Shown: in pieces, positions 51,297-59,727 of the stretch | Position numbering within the stretch: the first letter of the stretch is position 1 | How the letters are laid out: each line of letters starts with the position of its first letter | The notes under the pieces: generated by a model | Told to the model about the DNA's origin: nothing | Databases searched by the model: none | The model's input: only the letters and a program-made list of their open reading frames with translations | Assembly (NCBI GenBank): GCA_013322215.1 | Contig: JAAMEZ010000029.1 | Location: 90,664 to 154,663, forward strand | Direction of reading: 5' to 3' | Origin: Martinezella rhizogenes | Lineage (GTDB): Bacteria; Pseudomonadota; Alphaproteobacteria; Rhizobiales; Rhizobiaceae | Length of the DNA stretch: 64,000 bases | Translations under genes and position numbers: made by a program

Positions 51297-54200
51297 ATGT
51301 CTTTTTGAAACAACTTTCGCAAAGGAATCTATTCTGCTGAGTTCGATCTGGAAAGATCCCTCGCGACCCCATCGAGCAATTGGAGTTTGGCCCTGAGCAC
51401 GCGGGTGATTGAGTCCCGTATTTGTCGGGATCTGGACCGCACAGTCCTAGTGGATCAGTTCGACTTAACGGATCACTATCCACATACGCGTACAGGCTTA
51501 TAGAATTGCCCAACTGTTCCCCAATTGGGTCTCTAGAAAGCCATAGTCCCAACTTTGGATTATAGGCACGAAACCACGTAAGGCCCAATCCACTCGATGA
51601 ATCGGATTGCATTCCAGCAAAACCAAAGTCTGCCGTTAGACTACCGGTTTGCAGGGGTAAGCCCCAGGGATCGAAATCGTAAGCCTGAGCGCTTGTCGCA
51701 CTTTCAAATATTCGACGCGCTCCGCCGAGTTGATCGACCCCGTAGTAAAGTGACGGATCTGCAGTCCCCGCCCTGTATTCACCTTCATTGAAGTAGCCAC
51801 GAACCGCGGTGTAAGACGCATCACGTCTCTGGCAGAGCCGGTCTCCACACCACACGTATTTCGATATGGAGGTCGCACCGCCACCAGCGGCTGTATCGTC
51901 ACCCTCTATACGACGACTGATTCCATCATAGGAAAATTTTGTCTGTTTTCCGGGCTGGGAGGCATAAGTTATACCAACCAACCGATTTTCAGCATCCCAG
52001 GAATAGGTTCGATCGCCGTCGAATAGCAAGTTGCCGTTGGCATCGTAACTATAGGCCTGGCCCGAGACCTGTGTGATCTGGTTTAGATCGTTAAAGGAAA
52101 CTGCCTGCGTCGCGGGGTTCGGTTCGGCAACGCTGGCATCGCTGTCCTGGGTAATGCCGGTGATTAAATTCTCCGGCGACGTTTGGAAGGTAAAGTTCGT
52201 ATACTGTCCACTCGTCAATCCGGTGTTGGCGATACCGGACAGGCGGCGGTCATGGGTGTTATCAAGGTAGCTCCAAGTGGTCTTGAGAGTTGACGTTGCC
52301 GGCAGTAACTGCCGAACCTTGATCTGCGTTGTCTGCCCGAGATAGGAAATCTGGAATGCACCAAGGTCGCTGAAGTGATTATTCACGCGGCCAATGGCAT
52401 CGTACTGGAGCGTTTCCGGGCCACTGCCCGAGATCTGTCGGCTTGCCGGCCGCCCGAGTGCATCATACCCGTAGGCGATCGTGTGAGAGCAACTCGTCGA
52501 ACCGGATGCCGTGAGGCATTCCTGAGCGAGTTGCTGGGCTCCATCGGTGTAGGACGGATTGTAGCTGTAACTCGTCGTTCCCACACCATCCGTCATGGAG
52601 GCAACGCGCGCAAAATAGGGGTCGTACACGAACGAAACATTCGGCGTCGGATTGACTGCATTGAGATAGTTTAAACCGGCCAACTCGTTGTCGATCGTAT
52701 AGCTATATTGCTTTGTCTGCCCCAAGGCGTCGAGAGCGCCCCTCAAACGGCTGATCGTTGTTTCGTAGGTGTAGGTAACATGGCTGTTGTCGGCATAGGT
52801 CTTTGACGTCAGCCGATCCTGAATGTCATAGCCCCAGGATGTCGCATTCCCCTTCGGATCGGTTAGGGAAACGAGGTTCCCGGCCGGATCGTAGCCGAGC
52901 TTTGTTGTTTGGCGCAGGGGATCGACGACACCGGTCAAGCGACGATTGGCGTCATATTGATATTGCCGGAGGCGCCCCTCGCGATCTTGGTAGGATACGA
53001 GGTCCAGCCGCTGATAGATGTAACGTTGCGAAGTGCCGTCAGGATAGGTGACTTTGGTGACTCGGTCAGCCGCATCATAATCAAATGTGACGGTCCAACC
53101 TTCAGAGTCGGTATAGGTTCGCACGCGAGAAAAGCCGTCATAGGTATAGGAGGCAGCCGTGGCATTGTTGGCGTTGATGACCGATGCCAGATTTGCGTCA
53201 GTGCCGTATTGATAGGTCGTTTTTTCACCGAGCGGATCGACGAACGAAGTCATCTGGCCTGTGGCGTTGTAGCCGATGGTGCTCGTCCGCCCGGCCGCAT
53301 CCGAATAGAAAATCGGCCGATGTTGCTTGTTGTAAATATACTGAGCAAGCGTGGACCGTGTGCCAAATTGATCGGCTTGGCTCACAGCAGCGAGATCAAT
53401 GCCGTCCGAATACGCGTAATAGGTGATCCGCCCAGCTGGGTCCGTCGCCTGGGTCAGGTTTCCATTACTGTCATAGGCGTAGGTGCTGATCTGGGAGGTG
53501 CCGTCGTCCAACACGCGGCCGATGGCCGTCGGCTTGTTATAGCTTCCGCCGTAGAGGGTGCCCGTCGACCCTGTCTGGCCGGGATAGGTGTACCAGACCC
53601 GATTTTCCAGCGGATTTTTCTCGCTCTCAATGGCCGTGCCTTTGATGGAGGAACCCGGCATGTGCACAAAGTGACGAATCCTGGCCTTGGTATAGTCGCA
53701 GCCGCCAGTATCGGTGCAGCCGGCCGCAGCGTAGGCGCTCTTGTCCCAATAAAAGCTGTTGCGATAGGTCAGATAGCCGTTCGTCAGCGGCAGCGGCATA
53801 CCGACGGGGACAGTGGCGCTAGGATCGCTGTCTGGAATTGGTGCCGGCTCCAGCCACTCCACTCGTTCTTTGCCGCCGAGCGGGTCCGTGACCTGAACAA
53901 AGCGCGGCGGGCTCGACGTTCCTGGTGCCGTATAGCTGAAGCGTGTCGTCCCATAAGGTGTCGTGAGCGCGCTGATGAGCGAATTGGCATCATAGGTGAA
54001 GCTTGAGGTCAGGCCAATGATATCAGTTATAGAAGCAAGACGACCCTGGCCGTCATAGGCAAGAACGGCGCTGCGACCAAACGGATCGGTGATCTTGCTG
54101 ACGAGCAGCGGTCTGCCCGGGACCCCGTAACTGAATGTTGTATCACGCCCGACTGCATCGGTGATCGATGTCAAACGCTTCTGATTGTCGTAGTGCAAGG

Positions 54201-55848
54201 TTGCGGCGTTGCCCTGAGGATCGATAACCTTGCTGAGAAAGATCTTGCGCGGATAAGCAGCGCTGCCGTCGGCCTGCTCGTAAATCTCCATCCCACCATC
54301 GCGCAACAGTCGCCGATAGCTGACGGGCGATTGCGAGGCAAGCGACAAGATCGAGCCGTCAGTATCCTGCGCGGCAAAGGTTCTGCGAACAAAATCATAG
54401 CCAATGTAATAAAAGGCACCCCCCTCACCCATGATACGGGACACGTTGGCACCAGGATTGGTGGGATCATCAATGATGTAGCTCGACCAGCTCAGCGACC
54501 ATTTCTGGCCGATGTTGAAATAGTCGAAATTGGCAGGCTGGCTATCCTCACGTTGATTGTAGCTGATGCCAATCTTCATCGATGGACCGATCGGAGGGAC
54601 ATAGCCAACCGGCGTGTCCGACAGCGCTACGCTGACACTGGATTCCTTAATGTTAACAACGCAGAGCGGAGTATGGCAGCTTTTGTCATTGTTGTTTGAA
54701 CCGCCTGACCATTGAGATTTGTTGCCATCACTCCCCAATCCTCCCGAACCACCTCCTCCAGCGCCACCACCTCCTCCAGCACCGCCGCCGCCTCCAGCAC
54801 CACCGCCTCCCACAGCACCATCGCCAGCATCACCCTTACGCGTGTTATTAGTTGGTCCCTTGCCGCGAACCGCGGCGGCTTCGCTCAAGGGGACTGCCAG
54901 CCAGCCCGCGTCGGCAGTTTCATTTGCGGGCACAAGGAAATAACCGCTCGCCTCCGCATTGAGCGCATCCGGTGTGACCCAGATATCGGCATTGGGAAAC
55001 ACCGCATCCTGGACATGATAACGGCCATTCGCCTTGCCGACGATCGCGGCGAAATGCCCTACCTTCCAATGGATGATGGACGGGACAGGGACGTTCTCGT
55101 CCACGGATCTACGGATGAGGCGATAATCGAGCTTCGCCTGACCCGCCAGGCGGCCCAGCTCAGCAAGCGTCGTACCCTCCGTTCCGGCATTGTAGAATTG
55201 CAGGAAATTGAGCTTGTCCGCATTGACGCCCTGGCTCAACAAAAGAGCCCGCAAGGCAAGCGGACCGCAGTTGAACAGATGGCGGGGATCCGTCTTGACC
55301 AGCGTCAGCATTTCACGAGCGGATTGGATGGTCTCCGTCGCGGGGCCGGAAACCTCGCGCTGGCCGAGCTGGCCAAACAGGACCGCCAGATCGTCGCTGC
55401 GTCCCATACTGGCGTTCAGGCTCGCAAGCTCGCCCACAGCCCGATCGGTCAGTGCTCGTGCCTCTGGAGCGGAAGCGTCGCGACCCTCCGTCCAGGCATT
55501 CTGCCATGCATCGAGGGCGCGGGAGAAATAGCCGTCATGCAGGTAAGACAGACCGACATTGGTCCAAAGCGCCGTCGACCAACCGCTATGGGGATGCTTT
55601 GCCAGAAACGTCGTCAGGCTGGAGAGATCGGACGGATCCTGCCGATGAGCGAAGCCATCGACCGCGGCAGAAAGATCTTCGTCCTCGATCGCAACTGTCG
55701 CTTTGGTCCTGACCAGAGGTTCGGCAAAGCCGGCCATATTGGGGTCGGCAATCGTCACGGTCGTCGGCGGTGCAGCCGCAGCCGGCGCGGTGGACATCAA
55801 TACGAGAAGTAATACTGCTGCTGTTCCGGATTTGAAGGCAGACATCAT
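51265..55848 (-). CDS. Large secreted RHS/YD-repeat protein with an N-terminal C39-peptidase-like domain
   Basis: This 1527-residue protein starts with a Sec signal peptide (to about residue 26). It continues with a helical TPR-like region (~50-180), a C39-peptidase-like domain with Cys in FNCGPLALRAL (about 196) and His in HWKVGHFAAIVG (about 265), a glycine-rich linker (~345-375) and then about 1000 residues of RHS/YD repeats. The repeat part ends with the core FRAYNPKLGLWLSRDPIGE. Only about 50 residues follow DPLGL, so any toxin tip is short or lost. RHS shells typically encase a C-terminal toxin; the C39 domain could process or export cargo. MM start at 55848 or 55845. Confidence 0.9.
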   Translation of the reverse strand: MMSAFKSGTAAVLLLVLMSTAPAAAAPPTTVTIADPNMAGFAEPLVRTKATVAIEDEDLSAAVDGFAHRQDPSDLSSLTTFLAKHPHSGWSTALWTNVGLSYLHDGYFSRALDAWQNAWTEGRDASAPEARALTDRAVGELASLNASMGRSDDLAVLFGQLGQREVSGPATETIQSAREMLTLVKTDPRHLFNCGPLALRALLLSQGVNADKLNFLQFYNAGTEGTTLAELGRLAGQAKLDYRLIRRSVDENVPVPSIIHWKVGHFAAIVGKANGRYHVQDAVFPNADIWVTPDALNAEASGYFLVPANETADAGWLAVPLSEAAAVRGKGPTNNTRKGDAGDGAVGGGGAGGGGGAGGGGGAGGGGSGGLGSDGNKSQWSGGSNNNDKSCHTPLCVVNIKESSVSVALSDTPVGYVPPIGPSMKIGISYNQREDSQPANFDYFNIGQKWSLSWSSYIIDDPTNPGANVSRIMGEGGAFYYIGYDFVRRTFAAQDTDGSILSLASQSPVSYRRLLRDGGMEIYEQADGSAAYPRKIFLSKVIDPQGNAATLHYDNQKRLTSITDAVGRDTTFSYGVPGRPLLVSKITDPFGRSAVLAYDGQGRLASITDIIGLTSSFTYDANSLISALTTPYGTTRFSYTAPGTSSPPRFVQVTDPLGGKERVEWLEPAPIPDSDPSATVPVGMPLPLTNGYLTYRNSFYWDKSAYAAAGCTDTGGCDYTKARIRHFVHMPGSSIKGTAIESEKNPLENRVWYTYPGQTGSTGTLYGGSYNKPTAIGRVLDDGTSQISTYAYDSNGNLTQATDPAGRITYYAYSDGIDLAAVSQADQFGTRSTLAQYIYNKQHRPIFYSDAAGRTSTIGYNATGQMTSFVDPLGEKTTYQYGTDANLASVINANNATAASYTYDGFSRVRTYTDSEGWTVTFDYDAADRVTKVTYPDGTSQRYIYQRLDLVSYQDREGRLRQYQYDANRRLTGVVDPLRQTTKLGYDPAGNLVSLTDPKGNATSWGYDIQDRLTSKTYADNSHVTYTYETTISRLRGALDALGQTKQYSYTIDNELAGLNYLNAVNPTPNVSFVYDPYFARVASMTDGVGTTSYSYNPSYTDGAQQLAQECLTASGSTSCSHTIAYGYDALGRPASRQISGSGPETLQYDAIGRVNNHFSDLGAFQISYLGQTTQIKVRQLLPATSTLKTTWSYLDNTHDRRLSGIANTGLTSGQYTNFTFQTSPENLITGITQDSDASVAEPNPATQAVSFNDLNQITQVSGQAYSYDANGNLLFDGDRTYSWDAENRLVGITYASQPGKQTKFSYDGISRRIEGDDTAAGGGATSISKYVWCGDRLCQRRDASYTAVRGYFNEGEYRAGTADPSLYYGVDQLGGARRIFESATSAQAYDFDPWGLPLQTGSLTADFGFAGMQSDSSSGLGLTWFRAYNPKLGLWLSRDPIGEQLGNSISLYAYVDSDPLSRTDPLGLCGPDPDKYGTQSPACSGPNSNCSMGSRGIFPDRTQQNRFLCESCFKKTYGFTPTGKDT

Positions 55849-55907
55849 CGAGATCTCTCGTCAATTTTTGGAAAGGCATTGCGTCGAAGGTCGTCAGCCG
55901 ACCTTCG

Positions 55908-56231
55908 TCACGGTTGCGTCCACAGGATGCATCCCCAGGATCCCGAACCCCAGATCGCGTCGGCGACCCCGTTAGTCCAGTTGGCGCCGCCCCAGTTGAC
56001 CTGCCCCCAGATTGGTGGCGAGGCATCCTTGGTCGCGGTCTGCTGAGACGTCCGATTGCCGTTCGGGTCATAGCCGTAAACGATGCACTTCGAGCTGTCG
56101 TAGAAGCCTGTCGTCAGTCGGCCATTGGCATCGTAGCCCGCCTGGCTCGATTTGGTATCTGCGAACACCGGAACGGCGCTCGCCAAAAGTACAGTCGAAA
56201 CAATTATCTGGAAGCCGAGCCTTGCAATCAT
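55908..56231 (-). CDS. Small secreted protein with YD-repeat fragments
   Basis: This 107-residue protein has a signal peptide ending AVPVFA (about residue 24) and two YD-type units (GYDANGRLTTG and YGYDPNGNRTSQ). A Trp/Gly-rich tail follows (WGQVNWGGANW, WGSGSWGCILW). It lies 59 bp upstream of the RHS gene in the same direction, so it is likely the first gene of that operon. It may be a mini-RHS subunit or a fragment that nucleates the large shell. No known family beyond the repeat. Confidence 0.7.
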   Translation of the reverse strand: MIARLGFQIIVSTVLLASAVPVFADTKSSQAGYDANGRLTTGFYDSSKCIVYGYDPNGNRTSQQTATKDASPPIWGQVNWGGANWTNGVADAIWGSGSWGCILWTQP

Positions 56232-56635
56232 CGAGGCATCCCTTTGGAAATTTGTTTACTGTTGCACGATCTACATCTTGTGCGTTTATCTTTTGGTAGA
56301 TAGCTTTCGCATGAATTGCAGCGCATTTCGGGTCAATCCCCGGCCGTCTGCGATGGCGTTCAGCGAAGCCCCCAGCGCATAAATAGACTTCTCATACAAT
56401 AATCAGAAATACAATCCCGTAAAAACCGGGAATCGAAGCATTGCCTTCAGTTCAAATCTGAAAAACTTACGTTTTTCGGAGATCTATATTTATTGATATC
56501 TATGTATAAATAAATATATTCACATTTTCATACGATTTATATTTTAACGATTGACGGAAATACCTTCATTGTGCACATAAGACGCACCTCGATTTGCAAA
56601 AACATTGCTTTTACCAGCTCCCACGAGGACGACCG
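56232..56635. promoter_or_regulatory. AT-rich divergent control region of the RHS and tandem secreted-protein genes
   Basis: This 404-bp gap separates the minus-strand RHS unit from the plus-strand paralogue array. The part 56390-56580 is strikingly AT-rich (many TATA-type runs) compared with the rest of the window, as expected for a silenced accessory promoter region. No gene is seen in it. Confidence 0.45.
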
Positions 56636-57643
56636 ATGCGATCGAAAAGCAACCTTTCTGCGTATTTATTTCCCTGTGCGCTTCTCTTACTGGTGTCGTC
56701 GCCGGCGATGGCCGCTTGCACGGTGCCCAATGTCCTGTCCAATGGTCAAACGGCCGATGCGACACAGGTCATGCAGAATTTTTCGGCCGTCGCAGGCTGC
56801 GCAGACGCGACGGCGCCATCAGGCGGTCAAAACTCCGTCCAGTTCGAGACATCGAGCGGCAGCCTCAGCGGTGTTGCTCTGTCCGATGGACAGGTTGTTC
56901 TCGGAACGACTGGCAGTGCGCCGCAAGCAAAAACCCTGACCGCAGGGCCAGGCATCGCCATCATGAATGCCCCCGGAAGCATTTCGATCTCAGCAACGAG
57001 CAGCGGCTCAGCAAATGCCGTCGATTGGCTGAACGAGGCAGCGGTCATCAGACCGATCGCCACGAATTTTTCCCTGGTGACATCGACGACGGCGCCTGCC
57101 GGTGCCTCCCTTGTGCCAACTGTTCGCGGCATGGCGCTCACGACCACATCGGTCGCTGACGACACCGCTGTGATGGCCGAAACGACTACCCCAAGCGGTT
57201 CTTGGCAGGCTACCATGCTAGCGGTCTATTCCGGGCCGCTTGCGCCGGCCAGCTTCCCAGCCATTGCCGTCCGTGACTCGATCAGCCATCGTGCCGTGGA
57301 GTTTGGTATTGGCAGCTCTGGAACGACGTCTTATCAGGCGGCATACGTCAGGACCGTTGGAGGGCTTGGCCTTGACACCATCCTCGGGCAGACGGCGGCG
57401 GCCGACATAGGCTTGCCACCGCCGTCACAGCCCATTTGGTCTCGAGTCACCTATGATGGCACAAACCTTTCCTGGTCGTTCTCGCGGGATGGGGAAGTCT
57501 TCTCCACCGTGTTCACGGTCCTTGCCGCCGACAACCTGTCCAATGTCGATCGTGTAGGGCCGGTCGCTTTCTTTCAGCAGCCAACGCATCCGACCTGGCC
57601 CTCGGCCTATCACATCCTTTCGTGGCAGCTCGCCAGTCTGTGA
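56636..57643 (+). CDS. Secreted paralogue 1 with two-cysteine N-terminal module and jelly-roll-like C-terminus
   Basis: This 335-residue protein has a signal peptide (cleavage near AMA-AC, about residue 28) and then CTVPNVLSNGQTADATQVM to AGCADA. The paired Cys about 35 residues apart occur in all four tandem paralogues. A glycine-rich beta segment (LTAGPGIAI, GSISIS) follows, as in trimeric tail-fibre-like stalks, then a beta-rich C-terminal half (IWSRVTYDGTNLSWSFSRDGEVF). The lectin-like fold is inferred from pattern only. Start ATG 56636. Gene order and shared orientation with the next three suggest one operon; function unknown. Confidence 0.75.
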   Translation: MRSKSNLSAYLFPCALLLLVSSPAMAACTVPNVLSNGQTADATQVMQNFSAVAGCADATAPSGGQNSVQFETSSGSLSGVALSDGQVVLGTTGSAPQAKTLTAGPGIAIMNAPGSISISATSSGSANAVDWLNEAAVIRPIATNFSLVTSTTAPAGASLVPTVRGMALTTTSVADDTAVMAETTTPSGSWQATMLAVYSGPLAPASFPAIAVRDSISHRAVEFGIGSSGTTSYQAAYVRTVGGLGLDTILGQTAAADIGLPPPSQPIWSRVTYDGTNLSWSFSRDGEVFSTVFTVLAADNLSNVDRVGPVAFFQQPTHPTWPSAYHILSWQLASL

Positions 57644-57677
57644 CACGATTTTCGCTATTCCAGCATTGAGGTCTCTC

Positions 57678-58682
57678 ATGCCCAGAGCTTCGTTCCTCAC
57701 GCCGATCCTTGCCGCAGCCTTCATGACGGCTGCCGGTACTGCCTTTGCGCAGTGCACTCTGCCCAACCAGCTTCAAAGCGGTGATGTGGCGGATGCTTCA
57801 AAGGTCGCAGCAAACTTCACCGCTCTCGCCAATTGTGCGGACGATCAAACGCCGAGCGGCAGCGCAAATTCCATCATATACAATTCAGGAAGCGGATCGC
57901 TCGCGGGCGCTACACCGCTTGCGGACGGTCAGGTTCTCATCGGTTCGACAGGCAATCCTCCACAAGCCGGTGCTCTTTCAGCAGGATCCGGCATTGCTAT
58001 CACCGGGGGTCCGGCATCGATCACGATTTCGGCGACCGGAAGCGGAACAGGCGCCGCGGTCGATTGGCTCGATAAGGCCGCCGTGGTTAAGCCCGTAGCA
58101 TCCGCGTTCACCATGCGCACGAGCACGACCGCACCAACTGGTGCGGCGCTATCGGCGACCACGCGAGGGATGCTGCTATCTGTTACGTCCAGTGCCGATA
58201 GCCGTGTTGTGATGGCCGAGACCGCGCTTCCGACCGGGAACTGGCAGGCGACCATGCTCGGTGTTTATAGCGGTCCGCTTTCCAACTACGTCCAGCCTTC
58301 CATTACCGTTCGCGATTCCACGTCCAACCGCGCAGTATCGTTTTCGCAAGGTGGTAACGGCGCCAGCACTTATAGATTTGACTATATCAAGACGTCCGGC
58401 GGCGTGGGCCTCGACGCCAATGCCGGTGATTCATCGTTTCAGGATACTGGTTTCTCCTCACCCAGCGAGCCGATATGGTCGCGGCTGACCTATAACGGCA
58501 CGACCCTTGTCTGGTCGTTTTCGCGCGATGGCGAGAACTTTACGAATGCATATTCAGTATCCGCGACCGATTGGCTGAGCCAGCTGAGCACGATCGGCCC
58601 TGCTGTCCTCTTTTACCAGCCAAGTCACCCGACCTGGAACAGCGGGTACCATATTCTGTCCTGGAACCTCGCCTCGCTCTGA
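57678..58682 (+). CDS. Secreted paralogue 2 of the tandem array
   Basis: This 334-residue protein has a signal peptide ending AFA-Q and then CTLPNQLQSGDVADASKVA to ANCADD, the same two-Cys module as paralogue 1. Its C-terminal half (IWSRLTYNGTTLVWSFSRDGENF; ILSWNLASL at the end) is also a close match. ATG 57678 follows GAGGT at 5 nt. It lies 34 bp after paralogue 1. It is probably the product of recent tandem duplication, with moderate divergence at the surface loops. Confidence 0.75.
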   Translation: MPRASFLTPILAAAFMTAAGTAFAQCTLPNQLQSGDVADASKVAANFTALANCADDQTPSGSANSIIYNSGSGSLAGATPLADGQVLIGSTGNPPQAGALSAGSGIAITGGPASITISATGSGTGAAVDWLDKAAVVKPVASAFTMRTSTTAPTGAALSATTRGMLLSVTSSADSRVVMAETALPTGNWQATMLGVYSGPLSNYVQPSITVRDSTSNRAVSFSQGGNGASTYRFDYIKTSGGVGLDANAGDSSFQDTGFSSPSEPIWSRLTYNGTTLVWSFSRDGENFTNAYSVSATDWLSQLSTIGPAVLFYQPSHPTWNSGYHILSWNLASL

Positions 58683-58707
58683 TCACCACGAAAGCCGGAG
58701 TCCTGTC

Positions 58708-59706
58708 ATGGATAAGAAGCGTTATCTGATATCACTCGCTTTCCTCCTCGGTATGGTCGACGCGGCAGCGGCCGCATGCACCGTCCCCAGTCAGATCGTC
58801 AATGGCGGTGTGGTCGATAGCACCCCGGTCATGGGCGACTTCAATGCCGTTGCGACATGTCTCAGCGGAACCGCTCCGGCAGGCACGCAAAACAGTATCC
58901 AGCTCGATAATGGCAGCGGCGGATTCAGTGCCGTGGGTCCCTTAACCGACGGGCAATTGCTGATCGGCTCGACAGGAGCGTCACCGAACGCGACAACCTT
59001 GACCGCAGGCACCGGTATCGCCATCGCGAACTCTCCGGGCAGCATATCGATTGCTACGACCGGCGTTCTGGGTGGTGGGGGTGCCGATTGGTTGAACGGG
59101 ACTGCCGTTGTCAAGCCGACCGCTGCGAGCTTTGTGTTGCAGACATCCACAACGCCGCCGACAGGTGCTGCGATCACGAGTTCCAGTCGAGGAGTCGTCT
59201 TATCAACGTCGGCTGCTGTTAACGGCACGGCGATGATGGCTGAAATGAATGTCCCCTCCGGCCATTGGCAGGCGACCATGCTGGGGGTCTACACCGGCGG
59301 CCTTTCCGACTACTCCATGCCCTCAATCGCGGTGCGAGACGCCGTCAACAACAAGGCAATCGAGTTTGGGGTCAGCGCCAACGGCGCAGGGGACTATCGT
59401 TTCGACTATTTTATCACATCGGGTGGCATCGGCCTTAACGGCCGGGTCAATGACATAATGAGCCAGGATGTTGGTTTCCCTCAACCAGCACAGGCCATAT
59501 GGCAGCGATTGACCTACGATGGCACCAATCTGATTTGGTCGTTCTCACGCGACGGCGAATTCTTCATCCCCGCCTACTCGGTTTCGGCAACCGCCGACCT
59601 GACCAATCTGAGCAAGATAGGGCCAGCTGTCATATTCCCACCGAACATCAGGCAAACATGGCCGGCGGCGTTCCAGGTGCTCTCTTGGAAAGTCGTAAGT
59701 CTTTAA
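58708..59706 (+). CDS. Secreted paralogue 3 of the tandem array
   Basis: This 332-residue protein has a signal peptide ending AAAA and then CTVPSQIVNGGVVDSTPVM to ATCLSG with the same Cys pair. The beta stalk (GQLLIGSTGASPNATTL; GTGIAIAN) and the C-terminal IWQRLTYDGTNLIWSFSRDGEFF follow. CCGGAG precedes ATG 58708, 25 bp after the previous stop. Like its neighbours, it has no lipobox, so it should be released or surface-bound rather than lipid-anchored. Confidence 0.75.
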   Translation: MDKKRYLISLAFLLGMVDAAAAACTVPSQIVNGGVVDSTPVMGDFNAVATCLSGTAPAGTQNSIQLDNGSGGFSAVGPLTDGQLLIGSTGASPNATTLTAGTGIAIANSPGSISIATTGVLGGGGADWLNGTAVVKPTAASFVLQTSTTPPTGAAITSSSRGVVLSTSAAVNGTAMMAEMNVPSGHWQATMLGVYTGGLSDYSMPSIAVRDAVNNKAIEFGVSANGAGDYRFDYFITSGGIGLNGRVNDIMSQDVGFPQPAQAIWQRLTYDGTNLIWSFSRDGEFFIPAYSVSATADLTNLSKIGPAVIFPPNIRQTWPAAFQVLSWKVVSL

Positions 59707-59727
59707 AGCCAGAAGGAGACATTGGAC

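Noticed and set aside
52909..54006. Long plus-strand open frame of 365 codons inside the RHS gene
   Set aside because: It is antisense to the RHS repeats, has no recognisable domain, and the repetitive codon pattern of the real gene creates it.
54719..54943. Short tandem repeat that might be a CRISPR or microsatellite
   Set aside because: It encodes the glycine-rich linker of the RHS protein in frame; there are no unique spacers of CRISPR size.
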